This document shows, piece after piece, positions 54,582-63,009 of a stretch of 64,000 nt of DNA. Below the pieces are notes generated by a model. The model was given only the letters and a program-made list of their open reading frames with translations. It was not told the origin of the DNA and did not search any database. Origin of the DNA: CALBJU01 sp965247125. GTDB lineage: Bacteria > Bacteroidota > Rhodothermia > Rhodothermales > UBA10348. The stretch spans positions 310,001 to 374,000 of the forward strand of contig CBDFGO010000002.1 in assembly GCA_965247125.1 (NCBI GenBank), read 5' to 3'. How positions within the stretch are numbered: the first letter of the stretch is position 1; each line of letters opens with the position of its first letter. The position numbers and the translations under genes are program-made.

Positions 54582-54737
54582 TATTCGAAATGTTGATTGA
54601 TGAAGTGTTACTTGGACGCCGCCGTGATTGATAGGTGCCGCGGAGGTGAGGGGAGAGGGAGTGACTATTGCAAGATTGAGCCAAAACCAGTACCGTATGA
54701 CCGAGCACCAGTCACCTTAAGAGTTCAAGGAAACCCT

Positions 54738-55040
54738 ATGTCCTATATAGATGCCGTCGAGGCCGCTTCCGATAATTACAAGCTGCTCTCACACGAAGGC
54801 AACATTCGAGTGATCGAAATGAGTCTGCCCGCCGGAGTGATCGACAATGAACACTCCCATCACAGCGAGACCGTCTATTTCATTCAGGGTGGTCATGTCC
54901 GAATTCATCTTCCCGACGGCGAGAGCATGGAGGCAGATATTCCTGACGGTCATGTGATGCATCACGGTCCCTGGACCCACCGTGTGGAAAATATTGGCGA
55001 AACGGACGTAAAAGCCATCATCTTCGAAGTTATGCCGTAA
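54738..55040 (+). CDS. Small cupin-domain protein
   Basis: About 100 residues from ATG at 54738, preceded by AAGGAAA; the frame is open from 54597 but the lead is not protein-like and lies in the divergent promoter area. Cupin motifs: HSHHSETVYFIQGGHVRIHL with metal His/His/Glu, then GHVMHHGPWTHRVENIGETD with the last His. Single jelly-roll, substrate unknown. Confidence 0.88.
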   Translation: MSYIDAVEAASDNYKLLSHEGNIRVIEMSLPAGVIDNEHSHHSETVYFIQGGHVRIHLPDGESMEADIPDGHVMHHGPWTHRVENIGETDVKAIIFEVMP

Positions 55041-55062
55041 ACGTGCCCGGCAAATCTCTTCC

Positions 55063-55101
55063 AAATGATTAGGGGCGCCCGCAGGGCGCCCCTAATCATT
55101 T
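55063..55101. terminator. Bidirectional terminator between convergent genes
   Basis: A perfect 18-bp stem, AAATGATTAGGGGCGCCC and its complement, with loop GCA, centred at 55082 between the cupin and DUF3465 genes. The outer A/T pairs give a T run on both strands, so it works in both directions. It includes the stop codon of the DUF3465 gene. Confidence 0.85.
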
Positions 55102-55384
55102 ACTCAAATCTCCGGCCCTGGTAGTCGATCCAGCCGCCGTCGCGTTCGTGGTCGGGGTCTTTGTGGGTCGAGTGAATCAGGCCGCCCTGGTCGTTCCCCA
55201 CGAAGTCACCGGTCACGGTAATTCGTTTCCCGATTTTGATGTCGAACAGTCGGGGTGCCATGTCGATGTTGTGTGCAATCAAGAGCGTTCGACCATCCTT
55301 CTTCTCTACAATGAAGCGCTGGTGCTTGTCACCTTCGGTGTCATCAGAGAGAATCCGTATTACGGTTCCTTCAATCGTCGTCAT
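55100..55384 (-). CDS. DUF3465 family protein
   Basis: 94 residues. TIEGTVIRILSDDTEGDKHQ, RFIVEKKDGRTLLIAHNIDM, RITVTGDFVGNDQGGLIHST and HKDPDHERDGGWIDYQGRRF follow the DUF3465 pattern, a small beta-barrel of OB type with conserved His and Asp. No function established. Lies between the MsbA-type exporter gene and the cupin gene. Confidence 0.88.
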   Translation of the reverse strand: MTTIEGTVIRILSDDTEGDKHQRFIVEKKDGRTLLIAHNIDMAPRLFDIKIGKRITVTGDFVGNDQGGLIHSTHKDPDHERDGGWIDYQGRRFE

Positions 55385-55468
55385 TCAACTCGCTGGTCCG
55401 GATAAAAATTCAACGATAGCAGTATTCGACTACTAGATTTTGGGAGGAGTGCTCTCGACGATGTAATC

Positions 55469-57187
55469 CTAACCAGGATTCACAAAGAGATTTTCTTCCC
55501 ACGAGTACTGTTGATCGTGCAACTCGCGATAGCGGCCGTCCTTCGCCATGAGCTCTGAATGAGTCCCGCACTCGACCACCTGGCCTTCTTCCAGAACCAC
55601 AATTTGATCCGCACTACGAATGGTTGAGAGGCGATGCGCGATTACGAAGGTGGTTCGGCCCTGTCTCAGACTCGCGAAACCAGCTTGAATAAGGGCCTCA
55701 CTCTCGCTATCCAGGCTTGAGGTCGCCTCATCCAGGATCAGGATACGGGGGTCGGCGAGGATGGCACGGGCGATGGCCACGCGCTGGCGTTGACCGCCCG
55801 AGAGCTTCACGCCTCTCTCGCCCACGATTGTATCGTATCCGTCAGGAAACCCAGTGATGAATTCATGGCAGTGTGCAAGATGTGCGACCCGTTCAACTTC
55901 GTCTCGAGACGCATCCGGTCTCGCAAATTTGATGTTATCCGCTACGGAGCCGTCAAAAAGGAAGTTTTCCTGCATCACCACTCCAAGATTGGCGCGATAA
56001 TCGTTCAACTTGATCTTAGCGAGGTCTTGTCCGTCGATCAGCAAACGACCCTCGTCGGGCCGATTGAACGCCATAATCAGACTCACCAGCGTGCTTTTTC
56101 CTGACCCGCTTGAGCCTACCAGTGCCGTCGTCGTACCGGCTGGCGCAGATAGAGATACACCACGCAGGACAGGGACATTTTCTTCGTACGCAAAGTGCAC
56201 GTTTTCGAGCGAAATATCACCTTTCACCGCGCCCAGCGATGACTTGGACTCATCTTCGTCGTCTTCAGTTTTATTATCCATCAACTCCCGGATTCGATCC
56301 AGTCCTGCAAGGGCCTCGGATACCTGCGTCCCGATGGAGGCCATCTGGACAATGGGTGCCGCGAGCAATCCGACCAGGAAGATGTACATGACGAAATCAC
56401 CCAGCGTCATGGACCCGTCCGCGATTGCCCGGCCGCCAACGATCATCATCACGATTCCGACACCTCCGATTATGAGCCCGGCGAAGGTCGATATTGCAGC
56501 GACTCCCGTAATCGACTTCTTGACATTCTGAAACAGTTCGTCCACGCCCTTCGAGAACACATTCTGCTCCCGATTCTCCACGCCATAGGCCTTCACAATT
56601 CGAATGCCGTTGAGCGTTTCGTTCAGACGTCCTGTGACCTGTGAATTGATCTCGCCTCGCTCTCGGAAGAGTGGACGGAGGCGCTTGAAGGCCACCGCCA
56701 TTCCGCCGCCAAAGAGCAGCAGAAGTCCGAGAGTGATGGCCGTCAGCATCCAGTTTATCCAGAAGAGCGCGGCCAACGCGATGGTGGCCGTAAATAGCCC
56801 CCCAACGAGCTGAACAATGCCGGTTCCGACCAGATTTCGGATGCCGGTGGCGTCTGTCATGATTCTGGAGATGAGGACGCCGCTCTTCGTTCCATCGAAA
56901 TATCGAATGGGGAGTCGAGTAACGTGCGCCTGGACACGACGGCGCATATCCATGATCGCGCCCTGAGCCGCTACGCTCACAATTTGAGAGAGTGAAAAAG
57001 TGGTGATAGCACCAACGATGGTTGCAACGCCGACAGCGAGCGCTATCGGCCACAATAAATCCAATCTATTCTCGCCAATGACTGTGTCGATGAGGTACTT
57101 CGACGCTCCGGGAAGGACAAACCCACTGAGGCGATTGACAACCATCAGAACGAATCCAAACGCGAGCTTCTTGCGATGCGACCACAT
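55469..57187 (-). CDS. ABC exporter, fused permease-ATPase (MsbA type)
   Basis: 572 residues: six TMs in about 1-300 (KLAFGFVLMVVNRLSGFVLP onward) and an ATPase with Walker A VGSSGSGKST, Q-loop GVVMQENFLF, signature LSGGQRQRVAIARAI, Walker B ILILDEATSSLDSE and His of AHRLSTIRSADQIV. Exports lipids or drugs. The N-terminus looks cut: the same frame continues upstream (KKKKNPLTNASSWREAKTL) but has no usual start codon; a one-base change in the 8-base T run at 57270-57277 would join it to a GTG start at 57297 (ADKDVAKK). So the true protein is probably about 610 residues. Confidence 0.93.
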   Translation of the reverse strand: MWSHRKKLAFGFVLMVVNRLSGFVLPGASKYLIDTVIGENRLDLLWPIALAVGVATIVGAITTFSLSQIVSVAAQGAIMDMRRRVQAHVTRLPIRYFDGTKSGVLISRIMTDATGIRNLVGTGIVQLVGGLFTATIALAALFWINWMLTAITLGLLLLFGGGMAVAFKRLRPLFRERGEINSQVTGRLNETLNGIRIVKAYGVENREQNVFSKGVDELFQNVKKSITGVAAISTFAGLIIGGVGIVMMIVGGRAIADGSMTLGDFVMYIFLVGLLAAPIVQMASIGTQVSEALAGLDRIRELMDNKTEDDEDESKSSLGAVKGDISLENVHFAYEENVPVLRGVSLSAPAGTTTALVGSSGSGKSTLVSLIMAFNRPDEGRLLIDGQDLAKIKLNDYRANLGVVMQENFLFDGSVADNIKFARPDASRDEVERVAHLAHCHEFITGFPDGYDTIVGERGVKLSGGQRQRVAIARAILADPRILILDEATSSLDSESEALIQAGFASLRQGRTTFVIAHRLSTIRSADQIVVLEEGQVVECGTHSELMAKDGRYRELHDQQYSWEENLFVNPG

Positions 57188-57452
57188 GAGGGTCTTGGCT
57201 TCTCGCCACGAGGACGCATTCGTCAGCGGGTTCTTTTTCTTTTTTTCAGGGACAACAGTCCCGTCACTATTTTTTTTGCCACGTCCTTATCTGCCACGCT
57301 ATAAATTCCTTCTGATTGACTCTCTAGACCGCACTTAGACGCGACTGAACGGATACCGATCCGCAGTCCCGTCTGTCGATACCTCCGCGAACGCCAGACA
57401 CGATTGATTGCAGCGGTCACCAGGCTCGATGCGGCACCAGACTAACGAAATC

Positions 57453-58763
57453 TTATCCGTCGAAGCTTAATCGATGGGCATTGGCAATTTTCGTTGTCTG
57501 GGCTTTTCCAACGCCAGCAAGAGCGGCGTAGTGAGCCCAATTGGTAACTATGTCACCCACTTCTTGAACGATTTGCCGGGCTCGACCCCGCTTCAGGGAA
57601 ACGCTGTCCCCGCAGTCGTCGAAATCCAAGAGGGTGAAATTGTCGCGTTTTCCTGCCATGGTCATTTGATACCGCGATGTCCAATCGCCAGCAGGATTGT
57701 AGCTGTACACTACATCGAATGCCGGTGAGAGCGACCAGGCACCCTTCTTGTCCATTAAAAACGCAATAATTTTTACATGATCGTCCTGGTTGCGGGCCAC
57801 GATGTTGAAAACCATACGGCGAAATTGCTGCTCGATATCGAGCATGGACAATCCCAGGCGCCGAATGGTTAACAGCGCCTCCTCATAGCTGTGGGCTCCC
57901 GCCAGGTTGAAGTCATAGTGGCGAAGGGCCGAGAGCGACTGCATATGCAGCTTGTCCCCCGAAGGAGAACGATCAAATCTGCGCGTCATGAAGTGTCGTC
58001 TACCGCCTTCCTCCAGCAGCCTGCAGTCTGCCATGGAGATTCCTGCATCGGTCGCCATCAGGTGATATGCATATTCGATCGCGCCATAGCCTTTTGGGTC
58101 ATTGATCTCTTTGCCCCGATTTTCCGAAATACCATCGAATTTCAGGAGCCAATATTCGAACCCGGATCCGGTCTCCACCTGTCCGGATTTGACTTCGTTG
58201 GTCATTGGGTTCCAGGCGATCAAGGCCTTCGCCCTCGCTCCACCGGCAGAAGATCCCACACGAAGAAGTTGAGAAAGACCTTCCGGATCAAGGCTTGTGG
58301 TAAATTCGGTTCGAGTACCAAGGACTTCTTTGGCAACTTGTACAAGTTGGCCCACTGAAAGATCAATTGACTCATCCACCTCCGGCGATGTCGTAGGGAA
58401 AAATTCGATTGCACCCATGCCGCGACTTCCTGTGAAGCACAAACGCTCTATGGGGCTGAATGACTCGGGCGTGCGGCCCGATTGCGCCAGCCAAGTGTTG
58501 ATCAGTGCATTTCCAAACTTGTCCGGTAATGAGTCGGCCAGGAGACCAGGAAGGCCTCTGAAACTTTGTTTTGAAAGGGAGGGGAATTGGTAGACATTTT
58601 TCGACAGTGGCATGACAATGGGAGACGGCTCGATGCCGGAGAGCAGGAATGATCCGTCATATTGAAATGAGCCGATATCGTTTTCCGAATTCCAAAGCGC
58701 CGCCCCAATAGTCGAACCCCATAGACGTATTTCTGCCAGTGTATTCATTGCAAATAATGTCAA
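57453..58763 (-). CDS. hipA: HipA-type toxin kinase
   Basis: 436 residues; Met6 (MNTLAEIRLWG) may be the start. The HipA N-subdomain (LPGLLADSLPDKFGNALINT at about 71-90), the Ser-loop region SSAGGARAKAL (171-181), YWLLKFDG (Lys208 of the kinase core), CRLLEEGGRRHFMTRRFDR, the catalytic loop N325-Q-D-D-H (RNQDDHVKII) and D350 in SPAFDVVYSY are intact, so the kinase should be active. E. coli HipA phosphorylates glutamyl-tRNA synthetase. HipB gene lies upstream, 21 bp apart. Confidence 0.93.
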   Translation of the reverse strand: MTLFAMNTLAEIRLWGSTIGAALWNSENDIGSFQYDGSFLLSGIEPSPIVMPLSKNVYQFPSLSKQSFRGLPGLLADSLPDKFGNALINTWLAQSGRTPESFSPIERLCFTGSRGMGAIEFFPTTSPEVDESIDLSVGQLVQVAKEVLGTRTEFTTSLDPEGLSQLLRVGSSAGGARAKALIAWNPMTNEVKSGQVETGSGFEYWLLKFDGISENRGKEINDPKGYGAIEYAYHLMATDAGISMADCRLLEEGGRRHFMTRRFDRSPSGDKLHMQSLSALRHYDFNLAGAHSYEEALLTIRRLGLSMLDIEQQFRRMVFNIVARNQDDHVKIIAFLMDKKGAWSLSPAFDVVYSYNPAGDWTSRYQMTMAGKRDNFTLLDFDDCGDSVSLKRGRARQIVQEVGDIVTNWAHYAALAGVGKAQTTKIANAHRLSFDG

Positions 58764-58784
58764 GTCCGAGCTCGCGAACTACAA

Positions 58785-59135
58785 TTAGCGATCCTCTCCC
58801 CACGTCCAGTTGGAAGACTGTTCAGATATTTTTCCTCGCGATGACGCCCGTTTTCTCCGTTTACCTTGGGACCTCAATACTTCCATAGGCGATGGCTCCA
58901 TTTCAGGCAAAATCAGATCAAGACGCTTCAGCAGCCCGAGCACGCTAAGGATTCGAATCAAGGTACTCGTGCTTGCTCGACGTCCAGACTCGATGTACTC
59001 GATCGTTCTCTTTGCCAGGCCAGTTTCGATCGCGAGTTGTGCCTGAGATATGTTTTTCTGAACCCGAACGAAGGCCAGCCTGGAACCGAGTTCCTCAAGG
59101 ACGGCGGATTCACTCAGTGAATTGCTAATCTTCAT
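58785..59135 (-). CDS. hipB: HipB-type antitoxin/repressor, XRE family
   Basis: 116 residues. Helix-turn-helix at about 16-70: RLAFVRVQKNISQAQLAIET, GLAKRTIEYIESGRRASTST, LIRILSVLGLLKRLDLILPE. A long basic, Ser/Arg-rich C-tail (SQGKRRKRASSRGKISEQSS) is longer than in E. coli HipB and could be the protease-sensitive end. It should bind the palindromes at 59166-59326 and repress hipBA. Confidence 0.93.
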   Translation of the reverse strand: MKISNSLSESAVLEELGSRLAFVRVQKNISQAQLAIETGLAKRTIEYIESGRRASTSTLIRILSVLGLLKRLDLILPEMEPSPMEVLRSQGKRRKRASSRGKISEQSSNWTWGEDR

Positions 59136-59165
59136 CGTTGCGCAAAATCTCTTTGATGGAATATA

Positions 59166-59185
59166 TATCGCAATATAATGCGATA
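59166..59185. promoter_or_regulatory. HipB operator O1
   Basis: TATCGCAATATAATGCGATA, arms TATCGC/GCGATA perfect, 8-bp centre. Nearest to hipB (30 bp from its start). Confidence 0.85.
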
Positions 59186-59206
59186 AAACCTTTATAACAT
59201 TATATA

Positions 59207-59226
59207 TATCGCAATAAAATGCAAAA
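59207..59226. promoter_or_regulatory. HipB operator O2 (half-degenerate)
   Basis: TATCGCAATAAAATGCAAAA. Left arm perfect; right arm matches only GC. Starts 41 bp from O1. Confidence 0.6.
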
Positions 59227-59266
59227 TATTAAGTTAATCCATAGTTATTCATAAATAATGGATATA

Positions 59267-59286
59267 TCTCGCATTATTGTGCGAAA
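59267..59286. promoter_or_regulatory. HipB operator O3 (imperfect)
   Basis: TCTCGCATTATTGTGCGAAA. Core CGC..GCG kept, outer arms changed. 60 bp from O2. Confidence 0.65.
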
Positions 59287-59306
59287 AAAGCTTTGAATAA
59301 TCTATA

Positions 59307-59326
59307 TATCGCACAATTGTGCGATA
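59307..59326. promoter_or_regulatory. HipB operator O4 (perfect palindrome)
   Basis: TATCGCACAATTGTGCGATA, fully symmetric over 20 bp. Starts 40 bp from O3 and just before the terminator of the neighbouring gene. Confidence 0.85.
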
Positions 59327-59330
59327 TAAA

Positions 59331-59357
59331 AGGGCGGTCTGCTTCGCAGCCCGCCCT
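59331..59357 (-). terminator. Terminator of the outer-membrane protein gene
   Basis: AGGGCGG/CCGCCCT with an inner CTGC/GCAG stem; on the minus strand it is followed by TTTTATA. It separates the gene ending at 59437 from the hip operators. Confidence 0.75.
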
Positions 59358-59360
59358 CCG

Positions 59361-59421
59361 GCAATGGGGAAATGCAATGTTGGAAATGCAAGTTTGAAAT
59401 TGCAATGTGGGAATTGCAATG
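59361..59421. repeat. Short imperfect repeats containing TTGCAAT/ATGCAA
   Basis: Four imperfect 14-16-bp units in a row (GAAATGCAATGTTG, GAAATGCAAGTTTG, AAATTGCAATGTGG, GAATTGCAATGACG) between the gene end at 59437 and its terminator. Purpose unknown. Confidence 0.7.
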
Positions 59422-59436
59422 ACGGTCTGATAATCA

Positions 59437-60690
59437 CTAGAAGAAAATCATTCCGCCGCCACCGCCCATGCGTGAATTGACTACGTTATTGAAGATCGAA
59501 CCGAAGCGGTACGTAATACCGAAGTTGGCGAAGTAAGAATAGCCAGTTGGGAGTTGAACAGACCTCAGAAGAATTTCATCCTTTGTAGCTGCGGTACTGG
59601 GTAGATCGATTTGATCTCGAATACGATTGTAAGAGACAAATCCGTTGAGAGACAGACCTCTGAATAGACGAAAATTTGCAGACGCAAATACACCCAGGTT
59701 GTAGGAGTCGGTAAGACTGCGCTCGAAGTTCGTCAGCATGTGATTGATATCCGTCGAGAGCGATACGCTCCCCCATTTTTGAGTCAGGCTGAGGGAGATG
59801 TCCAGTGAGTGGCGCAGGATGGTCTCTTCTTCGAGGGCGAAAATGGTCAATTTTTCGTACTGTCGTCTGGCCAGTTTGATGTCGTACTTTATCGTTAGAT
59901 ATTTGCGGGTAGACTCCGAATACGGAAAGATGTCGTACTCAATAGCAGGACCGATCTCCATCTGCAATTTCGCGTTCTGGAAACTGGAGCCGGAGACGAA
60001 CGACGTGCCGCCCACCGCCCAATTGGTTCCGATTGATTTTACAACGCTCAGGCTCAGTCGCTCCGAAGTAGTTCCGCTCTTTATGACTTCGTCGCCCACA
60101 TCAAACTCGCTGGTTGACTCACTGAGCGAGCCGCTGATCCGGATTTTTAACGCTTCGGTGGTTCTGTTGGCCGAAAGACTACCTCGCTTCCGGACGAATT
60201 TCGTAGTGGCTTGACCGTTCACGTTTCCGCTGGCGCTCAGGGAGAACACCCAGTAATTCCAGGGGTCCTTTTCTATCGAAGCATCCTGGACAACATTTTG
60301 CGGGGGTGCGATCGCTCTAATGACAAGCTTGTCAGACAGGCCTGCCTTCGCGAGATATCGGGTCAGTCCTATCGTCAGATTGTGTAGTAACGCAGTGCGT
60401 CGCTCATCGTTGGTTGCGTCAGGGATCGTCGAATATTGCAGGGTGTCACTGAGTGCAGCGTAGTCGCGCTGGCCGAGAAAAGTGAGAGTAATCAGTGCTC
60501 CACCCGCTGCCGTGGTCTGTCGCGCATGAAGGATGTGAACGTCTGCCGCTGTGCGCTCGGTCACGAAATCCACGATCGGAAGTTCATCGGTCACATATCG
60601 GGTGTCGCAGAAGAACCGGCAGTCCAAAAAGACACGAAGCGAGCCCGAATTATTTCCATCCTGAGCGAACAATGGAATGGTAAAGAGCAC
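59437..60690 (-). pseudogene. Outer-membrane beta-barrel protein gene cut by IS in its signal peptide
   Basis: The remaining frame is 417 residues from a GTG in the duplicated target (V-L-F-T-I-P-L-F-A-Q). The native 5' end is on the other side of the IS at 62078-62113; joining them gives MKRLTGLLLVV then LFTIPLFAQDG, a complete signal peptide. The mature part has an N-terminal periplasmic-type domain (VFLDCRFFCDTRYVTDELP, a pair of Cys) and a beta-barrel (alternating strands SVSLSTDINHMLTNFERSL, YFANFGITYRFG, closing with GGGGGMIFF; terminal Phe is typical of barrels). Without the 5' end, export is doubtful. Confidence 0.87.
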
Positions 60691-60693
60691 GAC

Positions 60694-62077
60694 GAGCTAT
60701 GCCCAAAAGTTGTGTATGGAAGGTTTAGGCAGCGTGTCGTTCTGATGTAATTCCGTCGGTGAATTTGATTCCTTTTTTTACAAGTTGCAATAGGTGCGGT
60801 GCATTCAGTTTCCTCCACTTCTTCTGAGCCTCTTTACATAGACGGAAGGCCATTGCAAGAGCTGTTTCTCGGCTCAGACATCCCCTCGTTTTGGCGGTCC
60901 TGAGGCGCACGGTCGCGAACGTAGATTCGATCGGATTTGTGCTCCGAAGATGGATCCAGTGTTCTGCCGGAAAGTCATAAAAAGCGAGCAGTTCTTCTCG
61001 GTCTTTCACCAGAATCTCTGCTGCTTTCGGATACTTTTGCTGGTAGGCTTTGATGAAAAACAGAAGGGCGCTCTCTGCCTGCTTTTTTGTTTCTGCTGTA
61101 TAGATCTGCGTGAGGTGACCTTTTGCCTTCTTCTGAACGGACTTGGGCAGGCGGTTGAGCACATTTGCTGTCTTGTGCACCCAACAGCGTGCGGCTCGCG
61201 TCTCGGGATAAACTTCTGCGAGAGCACTCCAGAATCCCATGGCTCCATCGGCAACAGCCAGCTTCGGTCCTTGATCCAGCCCGCGGTGCCTCAGCTCCAG
61301 GAGCAACTCTCGCCACGACTGCTTGCTCTCGCGAAAGCCGTCCTCGAGTGCTATAAGCTCCTTCCTTCCATCGGCCGTAGCGCCGATCACGACCAGCAGA
61401 CACAGTTTCTGTTTATCCATGCGTACGTTTACGTGAATACCGTCGGCCCAGAAATAGACGTAGTGCTTCTCCTTCAGGCTCCGCTTTTGCCAGTCTTCGT
61501 GCTCCCTTGTCCAAAGCGTCTTCAGGCGCGCAATCGTCGAGGAGGTCAGCCCTGGGGCATCAGGACCAACAAGGGCCGAGAGCGCTGCCTCAAAGCCGCC
61601 CGTTGAAACTCCCTTCAGGTACAACCATGGAATGAGAGCCTCAAGCGAGCGGCTCTTGCGGAGGTAGGCTGGTAGTATCGAACTGCGGAAACCGATTCTA
61701 TCCTCACCCCGACCCGTACGGTCGCGTATGCGGGGCATCTTTACAGCGACCTCCCCGATACCAGTCAAAATCTTCCTCTCTGGCAGATATCCATTGCGAA
61801 CGATGCGGTGGCGATTCTCTTCGTCGCGCAGGAACTGGTAGCGCTGGCAGAAAGCTTCAACCTCGGCCTCAACGGCTGTGGCCAGCATCTTTGCGGCCCC
61901 TGTTCGCAATACTTCTGTCAACACATCCTCTGTGCTATTGTAGTTCTCGTTCTCGTGTGCGTTATTCGTCTTCATGGGCGGTGTATCCTCCAATCTTCGG
62001 ATTGACAATGACGTAATCATCATCAGGATACGCCGCCTATACCTTTTTCACCCGTACACAACTTTCGGGGTTAACTC
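60694..62077 (-). mobile_element. IS256-family insertion sequence, copy 2 (1384 bp)
   Basis: Same ends and length as the copy at 35897-37280, in reverse orientation. Target duplication GAGCACGAC at 60685-60693 and 62078-62086 is perfect. Confidence 0.96.
60725..61975 (-). CDS. IS256-family transposase, copy 2
   Basis: Encodes the same 416-residue DDE transposase as copy 1 without any difference in the amino-acid sequence. Start ATG at 61975. No lesion, so mobile in principle. Confidence 0.97.
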   Translation of the reverse strand: MKTNNAHENENYNSTEDVLTEVLRTGAAKMLATAVEAEVEAFCQRYQFLRDEENRHRIVRNGYLPERKILTGIGEVAVKMPRIRDRTGRGEDRIGFRSSILPAYLRKSRSLEALIPWLYLKGVSTGGFEAALSALVGPDAPGLTSSTIARLKTLWTREHEDWQKRSLKEKHYVYFWADGIHVNVRMDKQKLCLLVVIGATADGRKELIALEDGFRESKQSWRELLLELRHRGLDQGPKLAVADGAMGFWSALAEVYPETRAARCWVHKTANVLNRLPKSVQKKAKGHLTQIYTAETKKQAESALLFFIKAYQQKYPKAAEILVKDREELLAFYDFPAEHWIHLRSTNPIESTFATVRLRTAKTRGCLSRETALAMAFRLCKEAQKKWRKLNAPHLLQLVKKGIKFTDGITSERHAA

Positions 62078-62113
62078 GAGCACGACCAATAGAAGACCGG
62101 TAAGTCTTTTCAT
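62078..62113 (-). pseudogene. Detached signal-peptide start of the gene at 59437-60690
   Basis: ATG at 62111-62113 preceded by GGGGGAGG; encodes MKRLTGLLLVVL up to the IS. In frame with the remainder once the IS and one duplication are removed. Confidence 0.9.
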
Positions 62114-62625
62114 TTCCTCCCCCTAATTCTCGAATTGGAACGACGAGTCTCGTGCGCTTCATGTAGCACAACCAACTCATGTCGGCGGTTTGTCAGTGGT
62201 ATTCCAGACACCAATAACGGCGGAGAGGTTTACAGTATTGTCTTCGCGGAGCATCGTTCAGCTGTCACTTAGCATCACTCACCGTCCAGTTAGCAGGACG
62301 TAACAGCCAAACCGATGTTGCCCTGCAACAGGTTATAAATGTGTCAAAATGACATTATTACGGGGCCAAATCACAAAAATGCGTAGATCTGCGTACTCCA
62401 CCGTCTTTGGATGTCTGGTATGTAGTATCAATACACACACCAATCGTGGCTGACACGAGGTAGTTCTAACTGCATGGGGGATAACACGTAGGCCCGAAGA
62501 TATTTTCTGAAATTCAGAAGCTGCAGTGCGCAATCAGATCGATTCCCGCAGCGGATCCATGGTGGCTCAAACGGAGGCAGTTTAGACGTCAAAAGTCAAG
62601 CATTCGACGGCGAGCCTTATCTCCG
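62114..62625. other. Intergenic region without recognised genes
   Basis: 512 bp with no frame that looks coding in composition (a 66-residue minus frame at 62333-62533 has no motif). Contains the promoter of the IS-cut gene. Possibly eroded sequence next to the truncated kinase. Confidence 0.4.
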
Positions 62626-63009
62626 TCACTGAACAGCCTGGACGTTATTGGGGCGTCTCAGCACGGATGCGAGCTGACCCACAGGTCCCTCACATAGTCC
62701 CGTAAATTCGGATTCTTCGTCTCGAGACAACACGCACGCTATGTCGGCGTGACCAAGGGAGATATACGGTGACAGCTTGCCGTCCTCCATCGCCGTAGGA
62801 ATTTTTATTTCATCGTCTGTCCAGGCGGCGAATGCCTGCAGAGATTCCCCGTCCAACTCAAAACTGAGTGGTAGTTCAGCCTCCGACCCATCTGGCATTT
62901 AGACAAAGAGCGAAAATAAGCCCGTCATATCACTGAAATCGTCGGCTTCCTGGGCCAGAACGGCAGACGCATTCGCAGATAAAAGCAGCAGGAAGACTAT
63001 TGTTCTCAA
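62626..63009 (-). pseudogene. Small secreted protein gene with an in-frame stop
   Basis: A TTG-started frame at 63009 encodes a signal peptide (RTIVFLLLLSANASAVLAQ) and EADDFSDMTGLFSLFV, then TAA at 62899-62901, then in the same frame ATG and MPDGSEAELPLSFELDGESL to 62626. One base (TAA from AAA, CAA or GAA) separates this from a 127-residue protein. Either pseudogene or sequencing error. No domain recognised. Its start overlaps the kinase fragment by 10 bp on the opposite strand. Confidence 0.65.

Noticed and set aside
54597..54737. N-terminal extension of the cupin protein
   Set aside because: Not protein-like and overlaps the divergent promoter; ATG at 54738 has a ribosome-binding site.
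62333..62533. 66-codon minus-strand frame
   Set aside because: No motif, signal or composition typical of genes here.
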